64,000 nt of DNA from an uncultured Collinsella sp. (GTDB taxonomy: Bacteria > Actinomycetota > Coriobacteriia > Coriobacteriales > Coriobacteriaceae): positions 1-64,000 of the forward strand of contig CAKUBM010000012.1 of NCBI GenBank assembly GCA_934643145.1, written 5' to 3'. The notes beneath the pieces are model-generated. The model was not told the DNA's origin. It made no database searches and was given only the letters and a program-made list of their open reading frames with translations. Shown piece after piece: positions 43,621 through 54,882 of this stretch; within the stretch, counting starts at the first letter, position 1, and the number at the start of each line of letters is the position of its first letter. Made by a program: the position numbers and the translations under genes.

Positions 43621-45532
43621 GGCCGCTACCGCCGAGCGCGCACGCAACCGCAAGGGCGGCACCATGACGCGCCTCATCAAGATGCTCTTTGGCTTCTACC
43701 CAGTGCTTTTGCCCCTCGTCGTCGCCGGCGTGGTGCTCTGCGCCATCATCAATTCCATCGGCGCGACGTTTCTCCAGAGCGCGCTGCAGGTCATTAGCGA
43801 ATCGTGGCAGTCGGGCGACTGGACGGCCGCGCAGCCCAAGATCTTGAAGCTTGTGACCACCCTCGGCTGCATCTATGCCGTGGGCGTCGCCTCGTCGCTC
43901 TTCTGGAACCGCGCCATGGCCGTCATCACGCAGGGCTCGCTCGAGAAGCTGCGCGAGAAGATGTTCAACCGCATGCAGGACCTGCCGATCCGCTACTTCG
44001 ACACGCACCAGCGCGGCGACATCATGAGCCACTACACCAACGACATCGACACGCTGCGCCAGATGATCAGCCAGTCGCTGCCCAACCTGCTCATGACGGT
44101 CATCGTCATCGTCACCGTGTTCTTCATCATGCTGTACTACAGCGCGTGGATGTGCCTGGTCATCATTGCCGGCGTCGCCTTTATGACCTTTATGACTAAG
44201 CTGCTCGGCTCCAACTCCGCGCGCTTCTTTATCGCGCAGCAGGCCGAGCTCGGCGTGGTCGAGGGCCATATCGAGGAAGTCATGAACGGCCAGAAAGTCG
44301 TCAAGGCGTTCTGTCACGAGTCCGCTGCCGAGGCCGACTTTGACGAGCGCAACGAGAAGCTCTTCGAGGTCTCGCAGAAGGCCAACATGTACGCCAACAT
44401 CCTCATGCCGATCCTCGGGAACCTGGGCGACTTGCTCTACGTGCTGGTCGCGCTGACCGGCGGCATCTTCCTGGCGCTGGGCGTGCCCAACCTGAGCATC
44501 TCGGGCCTGCCGCTCTCGATCGCCGTGGTGGTACCGTTCCTCAACATGACCAAGCAGTTCTGCGGCCAGATCGGCCAAATCTCGATGCAGATCAACGCCG
44601 TGGTCATGGGCCTTGCCGGCACCGAGCGTATCTTTGAGCTGCTCGACGAAGAGCCCGAGGCAGACGAGGGCTACGTGACGCTCGTCAACGCGCAGGTAAA
44701 CCCCGATACCTGGGAGCTCGAGGAGGCCGACCACCACACCGGCATGTGGGCGTGGAAGCATCCGCATCGCGCGACCGGCGAGATTGAGTACGTGCCGCTA
44801 CGCGGCGACCTGGTCATGGACAACGTGGACTTTGGCTACACGCCCGACCACGAGGTGCTGCACGGCGTGTCCGTATACGCCAAGCCGGGCCAGAAGGTCG
44901 CATTTGTCGGTGCCACCGGTGCCGGTAAGACGACCATCACCAACCTCATCAACCGCTTCTACGACATCGCCGACGGCAAGATCCGCTACGACGGCATTAA
45001 CGTCAACAAGATTCGCAAGTCCGACCTGCGCCGTTCGCTGGGCGTGGTGCTGCAGGACGTGAACCTGTTCACCGGTACCGTGATGGACAACATCCGCTAC
45101 GGCAACCTGGACGCCACCGACGAGGAGTGCATCGCGGCGGCCAAGCTCGCGGGCGCGGATGACTTTATCACCCGCCTGCCCGACGGCTACGACACCATGC
45201 TCACCGGCAACGGCGCGCAGCTGTCGCAAGGCCAGCGCCAGCTGATCTCGATCGCCCGCGCCGCCGTCGCCGATCCGCCGGCGATGATTCTGGACGAGGC
45301 CACGAGCTCCATCGACACCCGCACCGAGGCCATCGTGCAGGAGGGCATGGACAAGCTCATGGAAGGCCGCACGACGTTTGTCATCGCGCACCGCCTGTCC
45401 ACCGTGCGCAACTCCGACGCGATCATCTGCCTGGATCACGGCCGCATCATCGAGCGCGGCAACCACGATGAGCTCATCGCCAAGCGCGGCTACTACTACC
45501 AGCTCTATACCGGAGCGTTTGAGCTAGAGTAG
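43613..45532 (+). CDS. ABC exporter half-transporter, partner subunit
   Basis: 639 aa with six membrane helices (about 20-330) and an ATPase domain with Walker A GATGAGKT and full Walker B MILDEATSSID with catalytic Glu; the signature is altered to LSQGQRQ. A ~45-residue insert (VNAQVNPDTWELEEADHH) links the two domains. The start ATG at 43613 has AAGGAGG upstream and overlaps the stop of the first half-transporter. Site asymmetry fits a heterodimer. Confidence 0.9.
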   Translation: MSKAATAERARNRKGGTMTRLIKMLFGFYPVLLPLVVAGVVLCAIINSIGATFLQSALQVISESWQSGDWTAAQPKILKLVTTLGCIYAVGVASSLFWNRAMAVITQGSLEKLREKMFNRMQDLPIRYFDTHQRGDIMSHYTNDIDTLRQMISQSLPNLLMTVIVIVTVFFIMLYYSAWMCLVIIAGVAFMTFMTKLLGSNSARFFIAQQAELGVVEGHIEEVMNGQKVVKAFCHESAAEADFDERNEKLFEVSQKANMYANILMPILGNLGDLLYVLVALTGGIFLALGVPNLSISGLPLSIAVVVPFLNMTKQFCGQIGQISMQINAVVMGLAGTERIFELLDEEPEADEGYVTLVNAQVNPDTWELEEADHHTGMWAWKHPHRATGEIEYVPLRGDLVMDNVDFGYTPDHEVLHGVSVYAKPGQKVAFVGATGAGKTTITNLINRFYDIADGKIRYDGINVNKIRKSDLRRSLGVVLQDVNLFTGTVMDNIRYGNLDATDEECIAAAKLAGADDFITRLPDGYDTMLTGNGAQLSQGQRQLISIARAAVADPPAMILDEATSSIDTRTEAIVQEGMDKLMEGRTTFVIAHRLSTVRNSDAIICLDHGRIIERGNHDELIAKRGYYYQLYTGAFELE

Positions 45533-45541
45533 GCCCCGAGG

Positions 45542-45588
45542 ATGCAGAAGGGCCTCGCGTCCCATAGGACCGCGAGGCCCTTCTGCAT
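45542..45588 (+). terminator. Terminator after the ABC exporter
   Basis: ATGCAGAAGGGCCTCGCG (45542-45559) and its exact inverse (45571-45588) form an 18-bp stem with an 11-nt loop, followed by TTT. It starts 10 nt after the stop codon. Confidence 0.75.
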
Positions 45589-45664
45589 TTCCAGCGCCCC
45601 AAACAATAATGCAAGGCCGTCTTCCCCAAATATGCCACCAGACCGACGAACCATCGAGGAGACC

Positions 45665-46597
45665 ATGAACGTCGAACAGCTGCGGGCCTTTGTCAAGGTA
45701 GCCGACTCGCACACCATCTCGGCCGCCGCCTCATCCCTATTCGTCTCACAGCCAAGCCTTTCGAGGTCAATTGCCCGCCTTGAGCGCGAGCTCGGCGTCT
45801 CGCTTTTTGAGCGAGGACGCAAAGGGTGCGAGCTCACCGAGGCAGGTGCGGCCTTCTTACCCCATGCGCGCCGGGCTCTTTGCGAACTCGACCGGGGACT
45901 GTCATCGCTGCTCGAACGCCCCGAAAATGCGCTTATCCTGGGCTGCACCGTCGAAGGGCTGTTGACCGAATTGCTCCCCGGCTTCATCCACGCTCGTCCC
46001 GACGTGGCCATTGACCAGCGAACCGTCAATGAAGGCTCCGCAATCGAACTTATCCAAAGCGGTTCGATCGACATTCTTATCTCTGCCGACATCATCAATG
46101 CACGGGATGTCATGTGCGTCTCGGTAGACGGAGCGCCGTATGCCCTGTACTGCAGCGCGGCAAGTCGCTGGGCTCGCTATGAACATCTCGAACTTTCCCA
46201 ACTCGCCGAAGCCTCTTTTATTTGCGATACAAGCCGCATGAGCCGAAATGAGCTTGAGCGCTGCTGTGCCATCGCCGGGTTTACGCCCCGCATCACAGGC
46301 CTTGTTGAGGATTTTGCAAGCATCTGCGCCCTTATGGTATCGACAGACTCCGTCGCACTCATGCCACTCCCCCAAGCCCAAAGAATCCAAGACTCTCGAT
46401 TTGCAGGCCAAATCGCTTGCCTGCCACTTGCCGGGCCAGAGGCAACCATACCGAAGGCTCATCTTGGATTTGCCTACTCCTCAAAACGTCCCCTTAGCAA
46501 CGCAGCGTCAACTTTTGTGGAATACGCACGCGCGACGCTTCTTCGGTCTGATACCGAAATCATCAACAAAATCTATAACCGTTCGGATATAGATTAG
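45665..46597 (+). CDS. LysR-family transcriptional regulator
   Basis: 310 aa. The N-terminal helix-turn-helix (TISAAASSLFVSQPSLSRSIARLE, residues ~17-40) is typical, followed by FERGRKGCELTEAG and a substrate-binding domain. The start ATG at 45665 has GAGGAG upstream. It stands before an SDR and an MFS gene on the same strand, so it may control them, though no divergent promoter arrangement is present. Confidence 0.87.
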   Translation: MNVEQLRAFVKVADSHTISAAASSLFVSQPSLSRSIARLERELGVSLFERGRKGCELTEAGAAFLPHARRALCELDRGLSSLLERPENALILGCTVEGLLTELLPGFIHARPDVAIDQRTVNEGSAIELIQSGSIDILISADIINARDVMCVSVDGAPYALYCSAASRWARYEHLELSQLAEASFICDTSRMSRNELERCCAIAGFTPRITGLVEDFASICALMVSTDSVALMPLPQAQRIQDSRFAGQIACLPLAGPEATIPKAHLGFAYSSKRPLSNAASTFVEYARATLLRSDTEIINKIYNRSDID

Positions 46598-46630
46598 GCA
46601 ATAAAGCGCATGACTCACCCGCCCCTCTAG

Positions 46631-46645
46631 CCGATACGGTATCGG
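46631..46645 (+). promoter_or_regulatory. Palindrome between LysR and SDR genes
   Basis: CCGATAC-G-GTATCGG, perfect 7-bp arms, 40 nt before the SDR start codon. It is a possible operator for the SDR-MFS pair. Confidence 0.4.
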
Positions 46646-46684
46646 TAAGGCCCAAACGGGCACCATTCCAAAGAGAGGAGCGTC

Positions 46685-47467
46685 ATGAATATCAGCTTTA
46701 CCGGTAAAACCGTGATGGTAACCGGAGCGGGGGCAGGCATAGGAGCCGTCACCGCAAAAGATTTTGGCTCTCTGGGAGCCAACGTCGCGGTCGTCGACAT
46801 GAATATCGATGCGGCACGCGCCACGTCCCTTGAAATCAACGCTAACGGAGGTATGTCCGAGGCCTTCGCATGTGATATCTCCGACGAGACCCAGGTAGCC
46901 AATACCATTGCAAGCATTGTCAAGCGCTTCGGCTCGCTCGACTGCGCATTTAACAATGCGGGCATCGGACCCGACGGCGTACGCATTCCCTATGGAGCAC
47001 TCACCGAAACCGATAGCTCCACGTGGAGAAAAATCTGCGATGTAAATCTCACGGGCACCTTCCTTTGCCTCAAACACGAACTGATTCAAATGAAGCGTCA
47101 AGGCGGCGGCTCCATCGTCAACGCGGCATCGATCGGTGGCGTTCGCATGGCCCCCAATTTCGGAGCCTATGGCCCCAGCAAGGCCGGTGTCATCGCGCTC
47201 ACCGAGCTCGCAGCCCTCGAGTCAGCAAGCAGCGGCATTCGCGTCAACGTCGTGGCACCCGGTCCCTGCGACAACACCACGCTCATGGCAAACACCCTGG
47301 CAACCGACCCCGGCCAAGATAAGGCACTCGAGGAACACGTCATCCCGCTCCACAAGCTAGCCCAACCGCAGGACATCTCCCGCGCTGTCGTCTGGCTGTG
47401 CTCGGACCTGAGCGGCCACACGACCGGTCAGCGCATATCGGTCGACGGCGGCATGCACATCGCCTAG
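46685..47467 (+). CDS. Short-chain dehydrogenase/reductase
   Basis: 260-aa classical SDR: cofactor motif TGAGAGIG (residues 14-21), Asp after strand 2 (VVDMN) favouring NAD(H), NNAG, catalytic Ser in NAASIGGV, and YGPSK with the Tyr-Lys pair. The substrate is unknown. GAGAGGAG precedes the ATG. The MFS gene begins 10 nt later. Confidence 0.87.
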   Translation: MNISFTGKTVMVTGAGAGIGAVTAKDFGSLGANVAVVDMNIDAARATSLEINANGGMSEAFACDISDETQVANTIASIVKRFGSLDCAFNNAGIGPDGVRIPYGALTETDSSTWRKICDVNLTGTFLCLKHELIQMKRQGGGSIVNAASIGGVRMAPNFGAYGPSKAGVIALTELAALESASSGIRVNVVAPGPCDNTTLMANTLATDPGQDKALEEHVIPLHKLAQPQDISRAVVWLCSDLSGHTTGQRISVDGGMHIA

Positions 47468-47477
47468 GAGGGTCACA

Positions 47478-48872
47478 TTGGAATTCAATCGCACCTTCGA
47501 CGCGCGTCTCGTCACCTCGGTTGTAGCCTGCGGCATCATGTCATTTTCGGGCGTCGTGGTGGAAACGTCCATGAACGTCACCTTTCCCACTCTTATGGCA
47601 GAGTTTTCCGTAGGGACATCGACCGTTCAATGGATTACCACCGGTTATCTGCTTGTTCTTTCGCTTATGATCCCTCTGTCGTCCTTCTTTAAGCGAACGT
47701 TTAAGCTCAAGAGCCTCTTTATTTTCTCTGCGTGCACCTTTTTGGCGGGAACGCTCTTGTCGGCGCTTGCCCCGTCTTTCGCCGTCCTATTGGGAGGAAG
47801 ACTTATCCAGGGCGTGGGCACGGGCATCGCGCTTCCGCTTATGTTCAACATCATTCTGGACCAAGCGCCCCAAAGCCTGCTGGGTACGATGATGGGCGTT
47901 GGCAACCTCATCACCGCCATCGCGCCCGCGATCGGCCCCTCCTTTGGCGGCTACCTCATCTCGACAGTCGGTTGGCGTGCGGTCTTTTGGTGCCTCGTTC
48001 CCCTCGTCACCGTTGCGCTCCTCTTGGGTGCTGCCACGATACGCCAGTCCTCAGAACTCGAACGGCCACAATTTGACCCCCTTGGGATCGCCCTTATCTC
48101 GCTTGCCTTCAGCGCGTTCATCTTCGCTGGCTCTGGCGCCTCTCACCAGGGATGGCTTGCACCCTCGACAATAGGACTGTTTTGTCTGAGCGCTGTCGCC
48201 CTCACGTTATTTTGTCGTCATTCGCTCAGGGCATCGGAGCCTCCGCTGCGCGTCGCAGTTCTTGCAAACCCGATCTTTGCGCTCTCGACCCTGAGCATCG
48301 TGCTCATCCAGCTTGCTTGTTTGGGAATCGGCTTTTTGCTGCCCAACCACGCACAAATCGTCATGGGCATGGACGCGTTTGCCGCCGGCCTGCTTTTTGT
48401 GCCCGGCTGCCTGCTCGGCGCCGTGCTTTCGTTGGCAAGCGGCGCCGTTCTCGACCGAGTTGGCGCCATGCCGCCCATCATTGGGGGCAGCGCATGTGTC
48501 TTGCTCGCCACCGTGCTGTTCGCGCTATATTGCCCCAGCCTGACCCCCACCCTGGCAACCGCCTTGTACATGATCTTTGCCTTTGGTCAGGGCAACTGCA
48601 TGGGGACGAATATGTCCAACGGTCTGGCACATCTCAATCCCGAGCAAAAAGCCGACGGCAACGCCATCATCAACACGCTCCAACAGCTATCGGGGGCCAT
48701 CGGGACCACACTCGTCTCGACTGTCGTCGCATCGCAGCAGCTATCGGACCCAAAACATCTCATAGCCGCCACTACCACAGGAACAACCAACGCCTTTATG
48801 CTCACTGCTGTGTTCGCTGCCATCGCCTTTGGCTGCGCTCTCATCGTCTTTTGCGTGCGCAAGAATCAATAG
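47478..48872 (+). CDS. MFS transporter, DHA2-type (EmrB/QacA-like)
   Basis: 464-aa exporter with about 14 membrane segments. Family clues are the first helix VETSMNVTFPTLMAEFSVGTSTVQWITTGYLL and motif C-like GPSFGGYLIS near residue 150. It starts with TTG, with AGGAGGG just upstream. It is translationally close to the SDR gene, so the two may detoxify and expel one compound. A bidirectional terminator follows at 48915. Confidence 0.85.
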   Translation: MEFNRTFDARLVTSVVACGIMSFSGVVVETSMNVTFPTLMAEFSVGTSTVQWITTGYLLVLSLMIPLSSFFKRTFKLKSLFIFSACTFLAGTLLSALAPSFAVLLGGRLIQGVGTGIALPLMFNIILDQAPQSLLGTMMGVGNLITAIAPAIGPSFGGYLISTVGWRAVFWCLVPLVTVALLLGAATIRQSSELERPQFDPLGIALISLAFSAFIFAGSGASHQGWLAPSTIGLFCLSAVALTLFCRHSLRASEPPLRVAVLANPIFALSTLSIVLIQLACLGIGFLLPNHAQIVMGMDAFAAGLLFVPGCLLGAVLSLASGAVLDRVGAMPPIIGGSACVLLATVLFALYCPSLTPTLATALYMIFAFGQGNCMGTNMSNGLAHLNPEQKADGNAIINTLQQLSGAIGTTLVSTVVASQQLSDPKHLIAATTTGTTNAFMLTAVFAAIAFGCALIVFCVRKNQ

Positions 48873-48914
48873 GGTCCGGCAACGTATCAAAATAGCAACC
48901 TCGCATTCAAACAC

Positions 48915-48948
48915 AAAAACCCGCCCGGAATTATCCGGGCGGGTTTTT
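48915..48948. terminator. Bidirectional terminator
   Basis: AAAAACCCGCCCGG and CCGGGCGGGTTTTT around AATTAT, with A and T tracts on both sides. It separates the MFS gene (plus) from the isomerase gene (minus). Confidence 0.9.
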
Positions 48949-49000
48949 GCATCAATCGTCTATCGATATCGCGCCTGGCGGCGGTAGTCTCACCGGCTGC

Positions 49001-50500
49001 CTAAGCGAAAGGATTCTCGGTGGGATACGGCAAGGAGGCGGGGCGGTTGAACGCAATGTCCTCGATACCCAGATAGGCAAACGTATCGAACAGCGCGCGG
49101 CCACAGTGGTTAAAGGCCACGGCGCCATGATGGGGATAGCGCTTCTGGAGCAGCACATGTCGATAGAAGCGTCCCATCTCGGGAATACCGAATACGCCGA
49201 TACCGCCAAAGGAACCCGTGGCGACCGGCAGGATCTCGCCCTGAGCGATATAGCTCCTGAGCACGCCCTCGCTGTCACACTGCAGGCGGAAGAAAGTGAT
49301 GTCGCTCGGTGCGATATCGCCCTCGAGCGTGCCACGCGTAAAGTCCGGTTCGCTGCCCTCGGGCTCGAGCAGGCGATGCTGAATGAGCTGATACTTCACC
49401 GCGCGGTCGGCACACATCTTGCAACTGGGCGTATTTCCACAGTGGAAGCCCATAAACGTATCGGTCAGGCGATAATCGTAGTCGAACTTTCCCTCAATCT
49501 GCCGCTTCCACATCTCATGCGGAACCGTGTTATTGATATCGAGCAGCGTCACCGTATCGTCGCTCACGCACATGCCGATGTATTCCGATAACGCTCCGTA
49601 GACATCGACCTCGCATGCAACGGGAATCCCCCGCGAGACAAGGCGGCTGTTGACATAGCACGGTTCGAATCCGAACTCCTTGGGAAACGCCGGCCAGCAT
49701 TTGTCGGCGAATGCAACGTAGCTGCGCGCGCCCTTGTGCTGCTCGGCCCAATCCAGCAGCGTAAGCTCGTACTGCGCCATGCGCTCCAATAGGTCGGGAT
49801 AGTAATTTCCCATGCCCATCTCTGCTGCCATATCGGCGCAGACATCGGCGATACGCGGATCACCTTCGTGGGCGCGGTACGATATCAGCAAGTCGAGCTC
49901 GGAGTTCTCCTCGATCTCGACGCCAATCTCATAAAGCCCCTTGATGGGCGCATTGCAGGCAAAGAAGTCCTGCGGGCGCGGACCAAACGTGATGATCTTG
50001 AGGTTCGAGACGCCGATCACAGCCCGGGCGACCGGCATAAAGTCACGAATCATGCCCGCGACATCATCGGCCGTGCCAACGGGATATGCCGGAATGTACG
50101 CTTTAACCTTGCGAAGTCCCAGGTTGTAGCTGCAGTTGAGCATGCCGCAGTAAGCATCTCCACGCCCGTTGACAAGGTCACCGTCCCCCTCCGCGGCGGC
50201 CATGTACATACACGGACCGTCAAAGTGCTGGGCAATGAGGGTCTCAGGCTGCTCGGGGCCAAAGTTGCCCAAGAAGACCACAAGGGCGTTTGCGCCGGCG
50301 GCACTGACTTCGTCAACCGCCCCGATAGCGTCGTCCTCGCATTGAACGATCGTTTTGGCCTGAATCACCTCGATGCCGAGGGACTCACACGCCTGCGCCA
50401 CTGCTGCCCCGCGTCGCTTCGAAAGCTCCACGGGGAAGCAGTCGCGGCTCACAGCGACCAATCCAATTTTGACCTGAGGAATATTACTTGACTGAAGCAT
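49001..50500 (-). CDS. L-fucose/L-arabinose isomerase-superfamily sugar isomerase
   Basis: 499-aa metal-dependent aldose-ketose isomerase of the fucose isomerase-like group. Matches include GIEVIQAKTIV, VFLGNFGPEQPETL, the region KCWPAFPKEFGF with CEVDVYGALSEYIG (metal-binding Glu/Asp area), and HCGNTPSCKMC. Next to a xylulokinase gene and no xylA, it probably makes the ketose that XylB phosphorylates, which is inference. The ATG at 50500 has AAAGGAGAG upstream. Confidence 0.8.
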   Translation of the reverse strand: MLQSSNIPQVKIGLVAVSRDCFPVELSKRRGAAVAQACESLGIEVIQAKTIVQCEDDAIGAVDEVSAAGANALVVFLGNFGPEQPETLIAQHFDGPCMYMAAAEGDGDLVNGRGDAYCGMLNCSYNLGLRKVKAYIPAYPVGTADDVAGMIRDFMPVARAVIGVSNLKIITFGPRPQDFFACNAPIKGLYEIGVEIEENSELDLLISYRAHEGDPRIADVCADMAAEMGMGNYYPDLLERMAQYELTLLDWAEQHKGARSYVAFADKCWPAFPKEFGFEPCYVNSRLVSRGIPVACEVDVYGALSEYIGMCVSDDTVTLLDINNTVPHEMWKRQIEGKFDYDYRLTDTFMGFHCGNTPSCKMCADRAVKYQLIQHRLLEPEGSEPDFTRGTLEGDIAPSDITFFRLQCDSEGVLRSYIAQGEILPVATGSFGGIGVFGIPEMGRFYRHVLLQKRYPHHGAVAFNHCGRALFDTFAYLGIEDIAFNRPASLPYPTENPFA

Positions 50501-50523
50501 TTCTCTCCTTTGTATCCATACGC

Positions 50524-51192
50524 CTAATGACGGGTATCTAAGCAATTCGCAATGTCGATATTTGGCCCGGTGATACCCACGTACGCACCGGCAGCAGCCT
50601 CGTCGCTTGCGGAATGCGCGATGAGCCATTTATCCGTGGCCCACAGCAGTGCGGCGTCTCCGCATATTTCCGTGCTCGCACCGTCTTCGGCGCGCGGGGC
50701 ATTGGTGCCTTCCGGTAACGCGATCATGACCTTAAAGCCCCGCTCGTCAACTTGGCACGGAGCATAGTGCAGGGTCGTTGAATAAATCTCGACGAGTAGG
50801 CCCGCCGGAACCCGATACGCGACCACATCGCTCGAATCGAGTGCGCCGCCATCAAGGTCCTGCAAGCGGGCAAGCAGCAAGATGAAGTCACGGCTGCCGA
50901 GATTAAACTCACTCGAACGGTGATACTCGAGACAGTTGAGCCTCGTATTGTGACCGTTACACCAGCCAAGCTGAGCCCTCGAGCCACCAAATAAAAACCG
51001 CTTGAGCGCATCGGCGCCCTCGGCGTTCTCGAGTTCAGGTTCCGACGCAACATAGTCGGTTCCATCGGGCAATGGGCACCGGCGCTCGAGCGCTTCGGTC
51101 ACGCTCATGAAGCGCGGCCCCGCATCATGCCAAACCCGACCGTATGCGGCAAACGAATCGTCCGTAACGCTTTTGATTCCGAGTTGCAGCAT
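50524..51192 (-). CDS. DUF4867 family protein
   Basis: 222 aa, soluble, with a cupin-like look (VAYRVPAGLLVEIYSTTLHYAPCQV). It resembles the DUF4867 family, which is often found next to sugar isomerase and kinase genes; function unknown. It lies 3 nt after xylulokinase and 23 nt before the isomerase gene in the same operon, suggesting a helper or epimerase role for the same sugar. Confidence 0.65.
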   Translation of the reverse strand: MLQLGIKSVTDDSFAAYGRVWHDAGPRFMSVTEALERRCPLPDGTDYVASEPELENAEGADALKRFLFGGSRAQLGWCNGHNTRLNCLEYHRSSEFNLGSRDFILLLARLQDLDGGALDSSDVVAYRVPAGLLVEIYSTTLHYAPCQVDERGFKVMIALPEGTNAPRAEDGASTEICGDAALLWATDKWLIAHSASDEAAAGAYVGITGPNIDIANCLDTRH

Positions 51193-51195
51193 GCC

Positions 51196-52680
51196 CTACC
51201 CCGCCATCTGATCGAAAACAGGCTTGAGCGCCGGATAGAGCCGGCGCCATGTTCGATAGCGCCGCTCATATGCCGCAACGGCATTGGCATCGGGCGAGAC
51301 GGTCTCGCGGATGCTCACGATGCCCCGCGAGCATTCGTCGATATCCGGCGCGTCGCCATTTGCCACCATGGCGAGCATTGCCGCGCCGTAGCCGGGCCCC
51401 TGCTCGGTTGTCGGCAGATCGAGCTGCACGCCGAGCACATTGGCGAGCATCTGGCGCATAAGCGCGCTTCTCGCGCCGCCGCCGCAAAGCGTGGCACGCC
51501 GAACATCGGTACCCAGGGCGCGCGATGCCTCGATGCAGTCACGCATGGCAAATGCCACGCCCTCGCGCACAGCCCGCACCAAATCGGAGCGCTTTGAATC
51601 CGCACGCATGCCCACAAACGAAGCGCGCGCGTTCGCATCGTTATGCGGGCTGCGCTCCCCCATAAGATATGGCAGGAAGTACGGCAAGTCTCCGTCTGCA
51701 AGGGAGGGGTCTATCCCCGCCTCCTCGGCATCGATGTCATCCGACCGAAGCACGTCGCCCACAAACCACCCCGTACAGCTCGCGGCGGAAAGGACGCACC
51801 CCATAAGGTTAAAGCGCCCCTCGATATAGTCGAACGCATGCAGCGTCGCGCTCGGATCGACCGCATGCGACGAGCTGGGGATAAAGACGGTGCCCGATGT
51901 TCCCAGACTGATGTTGCAGGCACCGGCGTTGACCGCTCCGCAGCCTATAGCGGCCGCGGCGTTGTCACCGGCACCCGCCGCCACCGTGGTGCCGGCCATG
52001 ATACCGAGCTCCGCCGCGGCCTCGGATTGAAGCGCGCCGGCTTTTTCGGCACTGTCCAGAAGCGTCGGCAGCCACGTGCGCTCGACACCGCATATATCGA
52101 CCATCTCGCTGCTCCACCCGCGATGTTGAACATCTAGCAGCAGCGTTCCCGATGCATCGGTATAGTCGGTAACAAACTCGCCCGTCATCCGATACACCAG
52201 ATAATCCTTTGGGAGCATGATATGGGCGATACGGGCGAACAGCTCGGGCTCGTGCTCGCGCATCCAAAGCAGCTTGGGCGCCGTAAACCCGGCAAACGCG
52301 ATGTTCCCGGTCAATTCGACCAGTCGGTCGCGACCGATCTTTGCGTTGAGATAGTCCGCTTGTTCTTGCGTGCGTCCGTCATTCCACAGTATGCAGGGTC
52401 GAATCACATCACCGGCAGAGTCAAGCACCACCAACCCGTGCATCTGACCCCCGCAAGCGATGCCCTTGATCTCGGCGGGATCGACGCCTTCCACAAGCTC
52501 GCGGACACCATCGACGACAGCATCCCACCATACCTGCGGGTTCTGTTCACTCCAACCCGGATGGGGATAATCTACGGCATACGACTTCGACACCGTCGCG
52601 GCGATTTCGCCCGTCCGGGAGACAAGCAGGATCTTGACAGCCGAGGTGCCCAGATCGATTCCAACGTAGTACTTAGGCAT
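51196..52680 (-). CDS. xylB: Xylulokinase (FGGY family)
   Basis: 494 aa. The N-terminal ATPase motif is GIDLGTSAVKILLV; then GWSEQNPQVWW, CGGQMHGLVVLD (xylulokinase-type substrate loop with the catalytic Asp nearby), GAGDNAAAAIG and LCGGGARSALMRQMLA. It should phosphorylate D-xylulose to xylulose 5-phosphate for the pentose phosphate pathway. GGAAGGAG precedes the ATG at 52680. Confidence 0.88.
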   Translation of the reverse strand: MPKYYVGIDLGTSAVKILLVSRTGEIAATVSKSYAVDYPHPGWSEQNPQVWWDAVVDGVRELVEGVDPAEIKGIACGGQMHGLVVLDSAGDVIRPCILWNDGRTQEQADYLNAKIGRDRLVELTGNIAFAGFTAPKLLWMREHEPELFARIAHIMLPKDYLVYRMTGEFVTDYTDASGTLLLDVQHRGWSSEMVDICGVERTWLPTLLDSAEKAGALQSEAAAELGIMAGTTVAAGAGDNAAAAIGCGAVNAGACNISLGTSGTVFIPSSSHAVDPSATLHAFDYIEGRFNLMGCVLSAASCTGWFVGDVLRSDDIDAEEAGIDPSLADGDLPYFLPYLMGERSPHNDANARASFVGMRADSKRSDLVRAVREGVAFAMRDCIEASRALGTDVRRATLCGGGARSALMRQMLANVLGVQLDLPTTEQGPGYGAAMLAMVANGDAPDIDECSRGIVSIRETVSPDANAVAAYERRYRTWRRLYPALKPVFDQMAG

Positions 52681-52721
52681 ACGAAGCTCCTTCCATAAAC
52701 AGCTGGGTTCGAAAGCCGGCC

Positions 52722-54206
<1,485 letters not shown>

Positions 54207-54222
54207 CTAGAAATTGCTGCCG

Positions 54223-54882
54223 CTAAGCGCGCGGCGAGAGAACACAGACAAGCTCGTGAACGTGATTGCCGTCACTTGCCATACGCACCATGGTCTCGGC
54301 AACGTCCTCGTAGGTGCTATAGCTGACCTCTTGCGCCTGAACCACGCGCGACAGATCGAGCTTTACGTCGCAGACGTCATGAAACGATCCGTTCGGATCA
54401 AACGTTAGACCCGGGGTCACGGCGCACCAGTCGACATCCTCAGCATCATCGAGCAAGGCCAGACCGCGGGCCGTCGCCTCGGAAATAGGTCGCAAACGCT
54501 GGGAGGCGCCGGAGAGCTCATAGACTCGCGTCGTGCGCGTATCGTCTGCAAACAGGGAACCCGACCCCATGATCGCCACGATGGAGACTCCCGCCGTGCG
54601 AGCGAGCTCAATATAGGCAGCGCACGCCTTCTCATTCAGAGACGGGTCGGATGACAGGCCGCTGCCAAATGCGCTCACCAGGACATCGACCCCTTCGAGG
54701 TCCTCGGCTGTCATCTTAAACAGGTCACCGCAGACGATCTCGGCGCGCGCGTCAATGGCATCGGCCTGCTCCGGGTTTCTCACCATAGCCCTTACGTCCA
54801 GGCCATGGTCAAGGGCATGCGTGACAACCCGATGCCCCAAATTACCGGCAGCACCGACGACCGCGATCTTGGAAATCGGCAT
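54223..54882 (-). CDS. NAD(P)-binding atypical SDR (NmrA/YwnB-like)
   Basis: 219 aa. Rossmann motif VVGAAGNLGHRVV (residues 8-20) is followed by AMVRNPEQ and GDLFK, typical of NAD(P)H-flavin reductase-like or epimerase-like proteins. A full YxxxK pair is not obvious, so it may be a sensor or reductase. Its start codon directly follows the Dabb gene stop. The role in the sugar locus is unknown. Confidence 0.75.
   Translation of the reverse strand: MPISKIAVVGAAGNLGHRVVTHALDHGLDVRAMVRNPEQADAIDARAEIVCGDLFKMTAEDLEGVDVLVSAFGSGLSSDPSLNEKACAAYIELARTAGVSIVAIMGSGSLFADDTRTTRVYELSGASQRLRPISEATARGLALLDDAEDVDWCAVTPGLTFDPNGSFHDVCDVKLDLSRVVQAQEVSYSTYEDVAETMVRMASDGNHVHELVCVLSPRA

Noticed and set aside
48915..48948. 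Functional RNA candidate
   Set aside because: A simple GC hairpin with A and T tracts between convergent genes is fully explained as a bidirectional terminator.
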